Below the pieces are notes generated by a model that saw nothing but the letters and a program-made list of their open reading frames with translations, was not told the DNA's origin and made no database searches. Positions 53,683-63,182 of a stretch of 64,000 bases of DNA are shown one piece after another. Position numbers and translations under genes: made by a program. How positions within the stretch are numbered: position 1 is the stretch's first letter; each line of letters begins with the position of its first letter. The DNA comes from Verrucomicrobiales bacterium. GTDB taxonomy: Bacteria; Verrucomicrobiota; Verrucomicrobiia; Limisphaerales; UBA9464. The stretch is taken from the NCBI GenBank assembly GCA_027488845.1, contig JAIYBC010000057.1:124001-188000 (forward strand). Reading direction: 5' to 3'.

Positions 53683-54711
53683 ATGTCCAGCGCACAGACT
53701 TGGACTCATCCGATGAGCCTAGAAGAACGACTGAGCCGGTTCCGTTCGAGCTATTCGGCCGTCCGCGACGAGATCGCCCGGGTGATGGTGGGGCAGGCCG
53801 ATGTTGTCGAGGGTGTCTTGGGCGCCATCCTCTCCGGTGGCCATGTCTTGCTCGAAGGCGTGCCCGGGCTAGGCAAGACACTGTTGGTCCGGACCGTCGC
53901 CGAAGCGATGGATCTCCGTTTCAACCGCATCCAGTTCACGCCCGACCTGATGCCGTCCGACATCCTGGGAACCCATATGGTCAACGAGGGAACCGATGGA
54001 CGACGTCAGTTCCAGTTCCATCAGGGGCCTGTTTTTTCGAACCTCCTGCTTGCCGACGAGATCAATCGTGCGACGCCGAAGACGCAATCGGCGCTGCTCG
54101 AGGCGATGCAGGAACGCCAGGTTTCAATGGGTGGGGAGGTGCGCCAGTTGCCTCGGCCGTTCTTCGTCCTGGCGACACAGAACCCCATCGACCAAGAGGG
54201 AACCTATCCATTGCCGGAGGCCCAGTTGGACCGGTTTTTCTCGAAGCTGATCGTTCGTTATCCGACAGCCGCGGAGCTGACCGAGGTGCTGAACCGCACG
54301 ACGGAAGGGGGCACAGTGACACCGGCCAAGGTTCTGGATTCGAAGACCCTCTCCGAAATGCAGACATTGGTTCGCGAGGTTCCCGTGGCTTCCCACGTCA
54401 AGGAGTATGCCGTGCGTCTGGTGCTGGGATCCCATCCGGGGACCGAAACGGGGGTGCCCTCCGTGGTTCGGCATCTGCGCTTCGGAAGCAGCCCACGCGG
54501 TGCCCAATGCCTGATCTTGGCTGGCAAGACCCGCGCGCTGGTGGCTGGACGTTTCCAGGTCGGCTTGGAGGACGTCGCGGAGTCGGCCGCCTCGGTCCTG
54601 CGGCACCGCCTGATCCTGAACTACGAGGCGGAAGCGGACGGCGTGGACGCGGACGCAGTTTTGAAGGAGTTGGTGCGTACGGTGCCGATGCGGGCCGGCG
54701 GATCTGCGTGA
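53683..54711 (+). CDS. MoxR-family AAA+ ATPase
   Basis: 342 residues from ATG 53683 (53713 is also possible). Walker A LLEGVPGLGKTLLVRT, Walker B LLLADEINRATPKTQSALLEAMQE, sensor motif FFVLATQNPIDQEGTYPLPEAQLDRF. MoxR ATPases act as chaperones that load or mature partner proteins with VWA domains, several of which follow here (DUF58, BatA, BatB). First gene of the bat-type operon, 135 bp after the rplQ stop. Confidence 0.94.
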   Translation: MSSAQTWTHPMSLEERLSRFRSSYSAVRDEIARVMVGQADVVEGVLGAILSGGHVLLEGVPGLGKTLLVRTVAEAMDLRFNRIQFTPDLMPSDILGTHMVNEGTDGRRQFQFHQGPVFSNLLLADEINRATPKTQSALLEAMQERQVSMGGEVRQLPRPFFVLATQNPIDQEGTYPLPEAQLDRFFSKLIVRYPTAAELTEVLNRTTEGGTVTPAKVLDSKTLSEMQTLVREVPVASHVKEYAVRLVLGSHPGTETGVPSVVRHLRFGSSPRGAQCLILAGKTRALVAGRFQVGLEDVAESAASVLRHRLILNYEAEADGVDADAVLKELVRTVPMRAGGSA

Positions 54712-54734
54712 GCTTGGTTTTCCGAGGTCAAAGA

Positions 54735-55856
54735 ATGGGCTTCAAGCGTCCCCCAATCCTGGATCGGTTATCCGCCTGGTTTGCCGGCGGGACCTCCCAT
54801 GACGATGTCCGGGGTCCCGGCTTCTTGGGCAGACCCGGATCGGTTCCACGCATGTCTCCGATCCGCGAGGAGGACGGTTCGCAGGGAATTCCGCCGGAGT
54901 TGCTGCGGAAGATCCGTCAGATCGAGATCCGCACGAAGCGTCTGGTAAGCGAAACGCTCGCCGGCCAGTACCATTCCGCCTTCAAGGGGCAGGGCATGGA
55001 TTTCGACGAGGTGCGGGAGTACCAACCTGGCGACGAAGTCCGGACCATCGACTGGAATGTCACCGCGCGGATGAACCACCCGTTCGTGAAGAAGTTCCGA
55101 GAGGAACGCGAATTGACGGTGATCCTGATGGTGGACCTCAGCGGCTCCGGGCGATTCGGCTCGGGCGACCGTTCCAAGCGGGAGTTGATGGCCGAGGTGG
55201 CGGCGGTGCTGGCCTTCTCGGCGATCCGAAACCAGGACAAGGTCGGCTTGATCCTCTTCACCGAGTCGGTGGAGAAGTTCGTCCCGCCGACGAAGGGCCG
55301 CCGTCACGTCCTGCGTGTGGTTCGGGACATCCTGTTCCATCAGCCCGAGTATCCAGGCACCAACACGAACGGGGCGTTGGAGTTCCTCAGGAAGGTGTTG
55401 CCCCACCGTTCCGTGGTCGTGTTGTTGTCCGACTTCCTCGGTGAGACACGTCCGAGCCGGGCCATGATCGAGGCGCACCTGAAGCGTCGGGTGCTCCAGT
55501 CCGAGACCCTCGGCCGGATCTCCCAGTCCGTCCTCAGCCAGGTGGCCCGACGTCACGACCTGATCGCCCTCCAGTTCGTGGATCCGCGCGAGGAGTCGCT
55601 GCCTTCGGTGGGCCGACTGATGTTGCAGGACGCGGAGACCGGGGAGGTGGTGGAGATCAACACCTCCGATGAGCGCCGTCTCCAAGCCTTCGCGGTTCGG
55701 CAGCAGAAGGCCCAGGTGGAGTTGGAACGGCTTTTCCGCGGTTGCCGTGTCGACCATCTCCGGATGGTGGTGCCGGGTGCCGGGGCCGAAGAGGACGCCT
55801 ACCTCGGGGAGTTGGCCTCCTTCTTCGACCGGCGTCGCCAAAGGAGGACACGATGA
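54735..55856 (+). CDS. DUF58 VWA-like protein
   Basis: 373 residues. Conserved DUF58 signature VREYQPGDEVRTIDWNVTAR (about 100-120) and a VWA-type fold with the metal-binding motif VDLSGSGRFGSG. Usual genomic companion of MoxR; binds partner proteins in this complex. ATG 54735 is chosen; ATG 54852 (MSPIREEDG) would cut 39 residues of uncertain N-terminus. Its TGA overlaps the next ATG by four bases. Confidence 0.9.
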   Translation: MGFKRPPILDRLSAWFAGGTSHDDVRGPGFLGRPGSVPRMSPIREEDGSQGIPPELLRKIRQIEIRTKRLVSETLAGQYHSAFKGQGMDFDEVREYQPGDEVRTIDWNVTARMNHPFVKKFREERELTVILMVDLSGSGRFGSGDRSKRELMAEVAAVLAFSAIRNQDKVGLILFTESVEKFVPPTKGRRHVLRVVRDILFHQPEYPGTNTNGALEFLRKVLPHRSVVVLLSDFLGETRPSRAMIEAHLKRRVLQSETLGRISQSVLSQVARRHDLIALQFVDPREESLPSVGRLMLQDAETGEVVEINTSDERRLQAFAVRQQKAQVELERLFRGCRVDHLRMVVPGAGAEEDAYLGELASFFDRRRQRRTR

Positions 55857-56437
55857 ACGCCGTTCTTTTGGCGCAGGCAGGCATTGTCTCCAACGCTCCT
55901 GCGGTTCCGCGGCAGCTTCAAGACATCCGGGGTCCATTGGATCTCGCTTTGGTGGCGCCGTGGGTGGTGCGTGGACTTCTGGTCGCGGTGCCGCTGGCGA
56001 TCTTGGCCTGGGTTTGGTGGCGCCGGAAGCCGGCCGGCCGCGCGGCCGGCCAGGTGCGGGAGACGGCTGCGGCGAGGGCGCGGAGCCGACTCTCGGAATC
56101 CTGGGGCTTGCTCGACCGGCCCGAGCCGTTCTGCACTCTGCTGTCCGAGATCGTTCGGGTCTACCTGGAGGAGCGTTTCGGGCTTCGGGCACCGGACCAG
56201 ACCACCGAGGAGTTCCTGGAGGGACTTCGCGAAAGCCTCGCCCTGGACCTCCGACACAAGGAACTGCTCCGCGACTTCATGTCCCAGTGCGACCTTGTGA
56301 AGTTCGCCCGTGGAGAACCGGAGCGTGCGGACTTGGAGCGGTTGCATCAGATGGCCTCGGCGCTGGTCGACGAGACCGGAGTGGAGTCCCAACCGACACC
56401 CCGAACGGAAGCTGCCGGAAGGGAGGCATCGCGATGA
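55853..56437 (+). CDS. DUF4381-like membrane protein of the bat operon
   Basis: 194 residues. One membrane helix (about 37-57; VRGLLVAVPLAILAWVWWRR), then a soluble helical region (VYLEERFGLRAPDQTTEEFL). Position between DUF58 and the VWA protein gene, and size, match the DUF4381 family, a helper of unknown action in this operon. Overlaps both neighbours by four bases. Confidence 0.8.
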   Translation: MNAVLLAQAGIVSNAPAVPRQLQDIRGPLDLALVAPWVVRGLLVAVPLAILAWVWWRRKPAGRAAGQVRETAAARARSRLSESWGLLDRPEPFCTLLSEIVRVYLEERFGLRAPDQTTEEFLEGLRESLALDLRHKELLRDFMSQCDLVKFARGEPERADLERLHQMASALVDETGVESQPTPRTEAAGREASR

Positions 56438-57432
56438 TCCACTTCGCCTCACCCTGGTGGTTGCTGGGTTTGCTGCTGTTCCCCGGGTTGGTGCTCTACC
56501 GGCGGCGCACCTTCCGGGAGCCTGTATTCCTCTTCTCGAGCCTGAGCCTGGTGAAGGGGGTGTTGCAGATGGATCGCTCGTTGGCCGGCCGGGTGTTGGC
56601 CGGCTTGCGATGGGTTTCCCTGGCGCTGTTCTGCGTGGGGATGTCGCGGCCGCAGATCGCCGAGGGTGAGCTGCCGAGGAAGGCCAGTGGGATCGACATC
56701 GCCGTCGCGCTCGACCTTTCGGTCTCGATGCTCAGCGAGGATTTCGAATTGAAGGGGGAACGGGTCAACCGGCTCACCGTCGCGAAGGAGACGCTGAAGT
56801 CGTTCATCCAGAACCGGCCCAACGACCGGATCGGGCTCGCGGTGTTTTCGACCTATGCCTACATCGCGGCTCCGCCCACGTTGGACCATGGGTTCCTGAC
56901 CCGTCATCTCGACCGTCTGGAGGTGCTCGGCGAGCAGGGGACGGCCATCGGTTCCGGTCTGAGCGCGGCGGTCAACCGACTCCGGGAACTCAAGTCGAAG
57001 AGCCGGATCGCGCTGCTGATCACCGACGGCCAGAACAACGCCGGTACCATTCCGCCGCTCACCGCCGCGGAGGCCGCACAATCCCTGGGGGTCAAGGTCT
57101 ACGCCATCGGGGTCGGCATCCGCGGGAACGCCCCAATGCCGGTCGGCCGTGATGCCTTCGGCCGAAAGGTCTACCGCCAGGTGCCGGTGGACATCGACGA
57201 CGAGACACTGACGCGCATCGCCGAGCGCACCGGCGGACGTTACTTCCGTGCCGACAGCACCAAGACTCTCAAGTCGATCTACGAGGAAATCGACCGGCTG
57301 GAGAAGACCGAGCTGGAGACCCACCAACACGCGCTCTATGGGGAGCTGATGGGCTGGTTCGTGACGCCCGCGTTGGTGTTCCTGCTGTTGGAGATCGTGT
57401 TGGGCAACACCGTTTGGCGTCGACTCCCGTGA
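56434..57432 (+). CDS. batA: BatA-type VWA membrane protein
   Basis: 332 residues. N-terminal helix-hairpin in the membrane (about 5-25 and 55-72), VWA domain (about 85-290) with intact MIDAS residues (ALDLSVSMLSED and a late TDGQNNAGT), and a C-terminal helix (about 305-325). Outward-facing VWA domain expected. BatA and BatB were named for Bacteroides aerotolerance; in other bacteria they affect stress resistance. ATG 56434 overlaps the previous stop. Confidence 0.92.
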   Translation: MIHFASPWWLLGLLLFPGLVLYRRRTFREPVFLFSSLSLVKGVLQMDRSLAGRVLAGLRWVSLALFCVGMSRPQIAEGELPRKASGIDIAVALDLSVSMLSEDFELKGERVNRLTVAKETLKSFIQNRPNDRIGLAVFSTYAYIAAPPTLDHGFLTRHLDRLEVLGEQGTAIGSGLSAAVNRLRELKSKSRIALLITDGQNNAGTIPPLTAAEAAQSLGVKVYAIGVGIRGNAPMPVGRDAFGRKVYRQVPVDIDDETLTRIAERTGGRYFRADSTKTLKSIYEEIDRLEKTELETHQHALYGELMGWFVTPALVFLLLEIVLGNTVWRRLP

Positions 57433-59525
57433 ACATGGACTTCGCGCAACCCAAGATGGCCCTGCTGGCCGCGGTGCTCACGCCGTTGTGCGCCTGGTTC
57501 CTCTTCTGGACCTGGCGGCGCAATCGCGACGCCATCCACCTCTTCGTCCGCGCGCGTCTGCTGCCGGACCTCACCTCCGGCCTGTCCCGTCGTCGACCGG
57601 TGGTCAAGCGGGTGCTGGTCACCCTCGGGCTCGGCCTGGTCCTCCTCGGCTTGGCGCGTCCCCGCTGGGGAGATGGGGAGGAGATCGTCCAAGCCAGCGG
57701 ACGCGACATCGTCGTCTGCGTCGACGTCTCCCGTTCCATGCTGGCGAACGACGTGGCTCCCAGCCGACTCGTGCGGGCCAAGCTCGCCTGTTACGACCTG
57801 ATCGCGCAGGCGAAGTCCGACCGGTTGGGGCTCGTGGCCTTCGCGGGGACCGCGTTCGTCCAATGTCCATTGGCCTTGGACGCCGAGGCGTTCCGCCAGA
57901 ACGTGGCGGCGCTGGACCCGGATCTCATCCCAGAACAGGGAACGTCCGTCGGCGAAGCGTTGGACGAGGCCGCGGAGGCCTTCTCCGGCGAGTCCGGCGC
58001 CCAGAAGGTGGTGATCCTGCTGACCGACGGGGAGGACCACGACGAGATGGCGCTTTCGGCGGCTCGCAGGTTGGCGCGCGCCGGGATCCATCTGTTCACC
58101 GTCGGCGTCGGGACCCCGAACGGCGAGGTGTTGAAGAGTTCGGATCCGTTCGGGAACTCGGTCTTCCTGAAGGACGAGGACGGGAACCCGGTACGTTCCC
58201 GGTTGAACGAGGCGCTGCTGGTGCAGATCGCAGGTGCGGCCCACGGATTCCACCTGCCTCTTCGATCGGGGCAGACCATGAAGGACCTCTACAGCCGAGG
58301 CATCGCCCCGCTGGAGGCGACCCGGTTTGAGTCCTCACGTCAGCGGACGCGGGTCGAACGTTTCCAATGGCCGCTGGGTGCCGGGATGCTGTTGCTGCTG
58401 GTCGAGTTCCTGGTCTCGGACGCCGCCACCGCGGGTCGGAATGCGTCCGCATCGGCTGCGCGTCGCGCCACGGGCACCGCGGTGCCGCCCGTGGTCCCCG
58501 GTTTGGGTACCACCGTGGGCACGGGATTGATCCTGCTCTTGGGTGTTGTGGCGGCTCCGAGTATCGAAGCGGGTCCTGCCGACGAAGCCTTGAGGCGGTA
58601 CGAAGCGGGAGATTTCAAGACGGCGCGGTCGCTCTACGAGGATTTGGCGCGCAAGAACCCCGAAGACCTCCGACTCCGGTTCAACGCGGGAGACGCGGCC
58701 TATCGCATGGGGGACTTCAAGGCCGCGGCGGAGCATTACGAGCAGGTCCTGCGATCGCCGGACATCCCGCTGCAGCAGCAGGCCTGGTACAACCTCGGGA
58801 ACGCCCGGTATCGCATGGGAGAGGCTGAGGCCGAAGCCGAGAAGAAGAAGGAGCAATGGATGCAGTCGCTTTCCAGCTTCGCTGCCGCCAAGAAGCTCGA
58901 CACGGGAGATGCCGCGGCGCGGGACAACGCGGAGTTCGTGCGCCGCGCCATCGAGTCCATTCCCCCGCCTCCCGAGCAGCAGCAACAACAGGACGGGAAA
59001 TCCGACAAGGACGACTCGAAGAAGGATCAGAAGGACAAGCAGGATCAGAAGGGGGACTCCAAGTCCCAGAAGCAGCAGCAGAAGAAGCCGGGCTCGGAGA
59101 AGGAGCCGGGCTCGAAGGGCGACAAGTCTCAGCCACAGGAGGGCGAAGGCGAAGAGCCGCGCCAGCCCCAGCCCCAGCCGCAGGACAAGGATCCCAAGCC
59201 GCAGGGGCAGGAACCTGGTGAACCCAAGGACGGCAAGGAGTCCGAGGAAGGGAAGTCGAAGGATGGGGAGAAGGGCGGGGAAAAGGGGAACCAGGAAGGC
59301 TCCGCTGCGTCGGTGGGCCGCGATGGAGAGGACCAGCGGGGCACGGATCCCGCGGGGGGCGACGATGGCAAGGACCGACGTCAGGGAACGATGATGACCG
59401 TCCGTGAGGCGGAAAAGGTGCTGGACGCGCAGAAGGACAAGGAGCGGGCCTTGGTCCTGCGCAACCGGAACGGAGGCCAGAACGGGGAGAACGCCCCAGC
59501 CCGACGTTCGAGGAAGCCGTGGTGA
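57429..59525 (+). CDS. Fused BatB VWA / BatC TPR protein with low-complexity tail
   Basis: 698 residues from GTG 57429 (ATG 57435 is also plausible). First half BatB: membrane helices, VWA with DVSRSMLAND (MIDAS DxSxS), LTDGEDHDE, and another helix near 325-340. Second half BatC: TPR units (YEAGDFKTARSLYEDLARKN, RLRFNAGDAAYRMGDFKAAA) from about 385 to 505, then a long Lys/Asp/Gln/Glu/Pro-rich tail (about 515-690). The two parts are separate genes in Bacteroides. The tail has little secondary structure and may bind partners or the cell wall. Overlaps the previous stop by four bases. Confidence 0.9.
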   Translation: MNMDFAQPKMALLAAVLTPLCAWFLFWTWRRNRDAIHLFVRARLLPDLTSGLSRRRPVVKRVLVTLGLGLVLLGLARPRWGDGEEIVQASGRDIVVCVDVSRSMLANDVAPSRLVRAKLACYDLIAQAKSDRLGLVAFAGTAFVQCPLALDAEAFRQNVAALDPDLIPEQGTSVGEALDEAAEAFSGESGAQKVVILLTDGEDHDEMALSAARRLARAGIHLFTVGVGTPNGEVLKSSDPFGNSVFLKDEDGNPVRSRLNEALLVQIAGAAHGFHLPLRSGQTMKDLYSRGIAPLEATRFESSRQRTRVERFQWPLGAGMLLLLVEFLVSDAATAGRNASASAARRATGTAVPPVVPGLGTTVGTGLILLLGVVAAPSIEAGPADEALRRYEAGDFKTARSLYEDLARKNPEDLRLRFNAGDAAYRMGDFKAAAEHYEQVLRSPDIPLQQQAWYNLGNARYRMGEAEAEAEKKKEQWMQSLSSFAAAKKLDTGDAAARDNAEFVRRAIESIPPPPEQQQQQDGKSDKDDSKKDQKDKQDQKGDSKSQKQQQKKPGSEKEPGSKGDKSQPQEGEGEEPRQPQPQPQDKDPKPQGQEPGEPKDGKESEEGKSKDGEKGGEKGNQEGSAASVGRDGEDQRGTDPAGGDDGKDRRQGTMMTVREAEKVLDAQKDKERALVLRNRNGGQNGENAPARRSRKPW

Positions 59526-61318
59526 TGCGACGCCGACTTCCCAGTTTGGCAGGGCTTCGCGCCCTGTGGTCGTTTCTCCTCGCCTGGGGCCTCCAGGCGG
59601 TGCTGGCGGGTGCGACCGCACGGCTCGAGTTGGACCGTGAGTTCATGGAGGACGGCGAGGTGATCCCGATGCGGATCGTGGTCGAGGACGCGGTTCCCAG
59701 CGCGATCCCATCCATTCCGAACAGCCAGATACTCGTGTTCACGGAGTCGTTGGGGCAGGAGCAACGACAGCAGATCATCAACGGCGTCTCCTCGTTCCAA
59801 GTGATCATCCGCTACCGGGGATCCCTGCGTGGGACCGGGGAGCTGCGTATTCCCTCCATTTCGGTCCCAACCTCGGCCGGGGTGCTCCGGACCGAGCCGG
59901 TCACCGCGCGTGTTTTCGCGACGGGACCCCGGAACGAACCGGTCACGCTGCACCTGTATGCCGCCCGCGACACCTGCTACCTCGGCGAGACCCTCGCCTT
60001 CGAAATCCAGATACAGTCGACCCTCAACCTCCGCGAGGCGACTCCCCACAAGATGTCCTTTGATGGATTCGTCGTCGGACGAACCGCGCCTTGGATCGGT
60101 TCGCAGGTGATCCGGGATGGGGTGGTCGTGGGTGTGTCGGCCAGCCGGCAGGCGGTGATTCCCACCAAGGAAGGGGACCTGATCCTGGGGCCCGTGTCCC
60201 TTGAGGCGGTCGCCGAGGTGGGACGGCGACGGGCCCGGAGCCTCATCGATGACTTCTTTGGCGGAGGCGTGGAACTGAAGCGGTTTGCCCTGGAAGCGCC
60301 GGGTCGACCGTTGAAGGTCTTGCCGCTACCCACCGCCGGTCGTCCCGTGGACTTCGGTGGCGCGATCGGGCGGTTCCAGATCGAGGCGACGGTTTCCCGT
60401 ACCAACCTGAACCGGGGGGACGCCGTGACGGTACGGTTCATCGTCCGAGGGAACGGGTCCTTCGATGCGCTTCCATCGCCGAAGCTGGCCAAGGCCCAAG
60501 GGCTCCAAACCTATCCAGGAACCAATCTCTTCGAACCAGCCGACCCCCTGGGTCTCACCGGGACCAAGGTTTTCGAGGAGGCCGTGGTGGTGGACTCTAC
60601 CGAGGTGACCGCATTGGAGTTCCAACCCTATGCCTTCTTCGATCCGCAGGTGGGCCGGTATTCGACGGCTCGGCTGAACCCGATTCCCATCCGAGTCTTG
60701 GAGCCTGAATCCAGCGGGGAGTCGACGACGGCGGAAGCGGATCCGGCGAAGTCGGCCGCCACCGAATCCGTCCGCACGCCGCCGCAAGGATCGGGAGGAC
60801 TCCAGCCGTTGATGCCTTCCGCCGGATCCGTGGTGTCCATCGAGGCCGACCTCCTCGATTCCGAGTATTTCGGGCTGGTGCTGCTCGTACCCTTTGTCGG
60901 ACTGGGCCTGGTCGCCGGGGTTCGAGGCATCCGTCGTCGTCGCAGCCGGAAGCGTGCCCCCACCCGACGTCACCTCGCCGAGATGACCCTCCGGGACCAG
61001 CAGGCGGCGCTGCGTCGGGCCGCTGCCACCGGGGATTCCAAGGGATTCTTCGACGCGTTGTCGGCGCTGCTGCGCCAGCAGGTCTCGCTGAGCCTCGGCC
61101 TATCCAACGGCGCCTCCCTGACGGCCGTCGATGTGGTGGATCCGCTTCGGGAGCGGGGCGTTTCCGAGGAGTCGATCGAGAACCTGCGGCGCCTGTTCGG
61201 GGCGGCCGACGCGGCCCGTTTCGCCCCGATGGCGCTTCCCGACGAACTCGCGACCTGGCTTGAGATGACCGAGCAGGTGGTCGGTGAGCTCCGGTCACTG
61301 ACAAGGGAGGATCGGTGA
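59525..61318 (+). CDS. batD: BatD-type protein
   Basis: 597 residues. Signal-like N-terminus (RALWSFLLAWGLQAVLAG), several beta-sandwich domains (about 35-410; LELDREFMEDGEVIPMRIVV, LNRGDAVTVRFIVRGNGSFD, VVDSTEVTALEFQPYAFFDP), one membrane helix (about 450-470) and a cytosolic helical C-terminus. Its ATG overlaps the preceding TGA as TGATG, so strong coupling is expected. Part of the same stress-related complex. Confidence 0.88.
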   Translation: MRRRLPSLAGLRALWSFLLAWGLQAVLAGATARLELDREFMEDGEVIPMRIVVEDAVPSAIPSIPNSQILVFTESLGQEQRQQIINGVSSFQVIIRYRGSLRGTGELRIPSISVPTSAGVLRTEPVTARVFATGPRNEPVTLHLYAARDTCYLGETLAFEIQIQSTLNLREATPHKMSFDGFVVGRTAPWIGSQVIRDGVVVGVSASRQAVIPTKEGDLILGPVSLEAVAEVGRRRARSLIDDFFGGGVELKRFALEAPGRPLKVLPLPTAGRPVDFGGAIGRFQIEATVSRTNLNRGDAVTVRFIVRGNGSFDALPSPKLAKAQGLQTYPGTNLFEPADPLGLTGTKVFEEAVVVDSTEVTALEFQPYAFFDPQVGRYSTARLNPIPIRVLEPESSGESTTAEADPAKSAATESVRTPPQGSGGLQPLMPSAGSVVSIEADLLDSEYFGLVLLVPFVGLGLVAGVRGIRRRRSRKRAPTRRHLAEMTLRDQQAALRRAAATGDSKGFFDALSALLRQQVSLSLGLSNGASLTAVDVVDPLRERGVSEESIENLRRLFGAADAARFAPMALPDELATWLEMTEQVVGELRSLTREDR

Positions 61319-62052
61319 AGGTCCACGTGGAATCCGTCCTGGGGTTCGTGCTTGGGGCCTTCCTGCTGGTCGGCCGACTCGCGGCGCAGTCCGACTTCGA
61401 CCGCGGCATCGCGGCGTATTCCGCGGGGCGCTTCCACGAGTCGGTGGGCCATTTCGAGCGTGCACTGACGAACGGGAGGCCGTCGGTCGGGGTGCTCTAC
61501 AACCTCGGCAATGCCCGTTTTCGCAACGGCGAAGTGGGTGGGGCCATCGCCGCCTGGCGTTTGGCCGAGCGCGCGGCCCCGGGGCGCGGTGAGATCCAAC
61601 GGAACCTCGAACTTGCGCGTCGGCAGGTCGGGGCGGGTCCCGGTCTGGAGTGGACGCAATGGGTGCGTCGCTTGCCGCCCCGGCGCTGGGTGATTCCGGC
61701 CGCCATCGCCGCTTGGAGCTGGGCGATCCTGCTCCTCGTCGCAATGGGTGGGAACGATCGCACAGGGCGCCTCCGCAAGTGGGTGAACCGTCTCGGCATC
61801 GCGACGATACTTCTTCTGTCCGGCTACTCGGTCTCCTTGGCTGGAACCCGAGCCGCGCCGGATGCGGTGGTGGTCGGGCAGGGGGTGGCAGCCCGGTTCG
61901 GGCCCGTCGACGAGTCCCCGGTCGCATTTCCGCTGCCCGACGGCGCCGAGGTCCGGGTGGACGAGGTCCGTGGACCTTGGCTCCGCATCGTCGATTCCTT
62001 CGGCCATGTCGGTTGGCTCTCCGCCGGCCAGGTGGTGCGGATACCACATTGA
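61315..62052 (+). CDS. batE: BatE-type TPR and SH3 protein
   Basis: 245 residues. Signal-like start, TPR units (about 26-100; DFDRGIAAYSAGRFHESVGH, LYNLGNARFRNGEVGGAIAA), two membrane helices (about 125-145 and 160-178) and a C-terminal SH3b-like domain (about 185-245; VVGQGVAARFGPVDESPVAF, VGWLSAGQVV). Start GTG 61315 overlaps the previous stop by four bases. Last clear member of the operon. Confidence 0.85.
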   Translation: MKVHVESVLGFVLGAFLLVGRLAAQSDFDRGIAAYSAGRFHESVGHFERALTNGRPSVGVLYNLGNARFRNGEVGGAIAAWRLAERAAPGRGEIQRNLELARRQVGAGPGLEWTQWVRRLPPRRWVIPAAIAAWSWAILLLVAMGGNDRTGRLRKWVNRLGIATILLLSGYSVSLAGTRAAPDAVVVGQGVAARFGPVDESPVAFPLPDGAEVRVDEVRGPWLRIVDSFGHVGWLSAGQVVRIPH

Positions 62053-62115
62053 AACCCATGTCGTTCCCGAACTTTCGTTGCCGCCTTCCCGGGGCTGTCC
62101 GATAAGTCCCGCGAA

Positions 62116-63126
62116 ATGCGACGCCGAGTCCCGGTCCCGATATTGATGCTGGCCACCCTGCTGTCGGCATTGGCCGACCCGGGCCCCTTGCCTCCACCGG
62201 ATCGGTTGCTGCCACAACTGCGTTCCAAGCTGGGACTGCCAACGAACGAATTCGACCGGGCGGCCTCCTCGGCATTGCTGGAGAGGTTCGGAGGGACCTT
62301 GGTCGACACCTCCGCTGAACCGGCGCCTCCGGAGGCGGGCGAAGTCCTGGCCGCGCGGAGGCGGTTCGATGGCGACATACTCTATCTCCGAGTGGGCCAG
62401 GTCAGCTCCGGTCTGGCTCCGCAGCTTCGGGCGGCGCTGGAGGATGCGGAGTGGACCCGGAATGCAGTGGGATTGGTGCTCGATCTCCGCTTCGCCCGGG
62501 GTGCTTCCTTCGAGGCTGCGGGCCAGGCGGGAAGCCTTTTCTCGGGAGACTCCGGCGAGATCCTGGATTGGGGGGCGGGCCGAACCACGGTTGATGGCGC
62601 GGCCACAACCTGGAGGAAGCCGGTCGCCGTGTTGGTGAACGGGGAGACCCGCGGTGCGGCAGGGGCGCTGGCCGCACTTCTGCGCCGCGAAGCGTCGGCC
62701 ATCCTCGTCGGACGCCCGACGGGTGGAGACATCGCAGTGATCGGGGAGTTCGACCTCGAGGGTGGTGCCCGCGTGCGGCTGCCGCTTTCCGCGGTACGGC
62801 TGGGAGACGGTTCGGTGGTGCCCCGTGGCGGCCTCGAGCCGGACATCCTCGTGCGCGGTTCCTCCGAGGACGACCGACTGCACCTCGAGGATCCGTTCGC
62901 GTCGTTTTCCCGCGGTGCCGCCTCCGACGGCGGATCGAAGCCGAACGAACCGGGATCGCCTCCCCGGCGACGGATCAACGAGGCGGATCTGGTGCGCGCC
63001 CAGCGGGAGGGATTGCTCCCGGGCGACGCGAAGACCGAGGTGAAGGCATCGCCAGTCGTCCGGGACCCGGCTCTGGCGCGCGGTTTGGACCTGCTGCGGG
63101 GGCTGGCGATCCTGAAGAAGTCCTGA
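62116..63126 (+). CDS. S41-like exported protein, probably without catalytic activity
   Basis: 336 residues with a signal peptide (about 1-20). The C-terminal-processing-protease fold is suggested by VGLVLDLRFARGASF (about 118-132), VAVLVNGETRGAAGALAALL (about 170-189) and VGRPTGGDIAVIGEF (about 198-212). In active S41 proteases the second motif reads G-S-A-S-A-S-E and the third carries the catalytic Lys (GKG); here neither the Ser nor the Lys is found. It is therefore predicted to be a pseudoprotease, perhaps a binding protein. It follows batE by 63 bases, so co-expression is possible. Confidence 0.72.
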   Translation: MRRRVPVPILMLATLLSALADPGPLPPPDRLLPQLRSKLGLPTNEFDRAASSALLERFGGTLVDTSAEPAPPEAGEVLAARRRFDGDILYLRVGQVSSGLAPQLRAALEDAEWTRNAVGLVLDLRFARGASFEAAGQAGSLFSGDSGEILDWGAGRTTVDGAATTWRKPVAVLVNGETRGAAGALAALLRREASAILVGRPTGGDIAVIGEFDLEGGARVRLPLSAVRLGDGSVVPRGGLEPDILVRGSSEDDRLHLEDPFASFSRGAASDGGSKPNEPGSPPRRRINEADLVRAQREGLLPGDAKTEVKASPVVRDPALARGLDLLRGLAILKKS

Positions 63127-63182
63127 GCTTCGCCGGAGCGGGCGTTTTGACTTGGGACGGGCTGCCGGTAATCTCGGCGGCC

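Noticed and set aside
54735-55856. Possible extension of the DUF58 frame back to 53700
   Set aside because: The upstream part overlaps the moxR coding sequence in another frame and has shadow composition; ATG 54735 begins just after the moxR stop.
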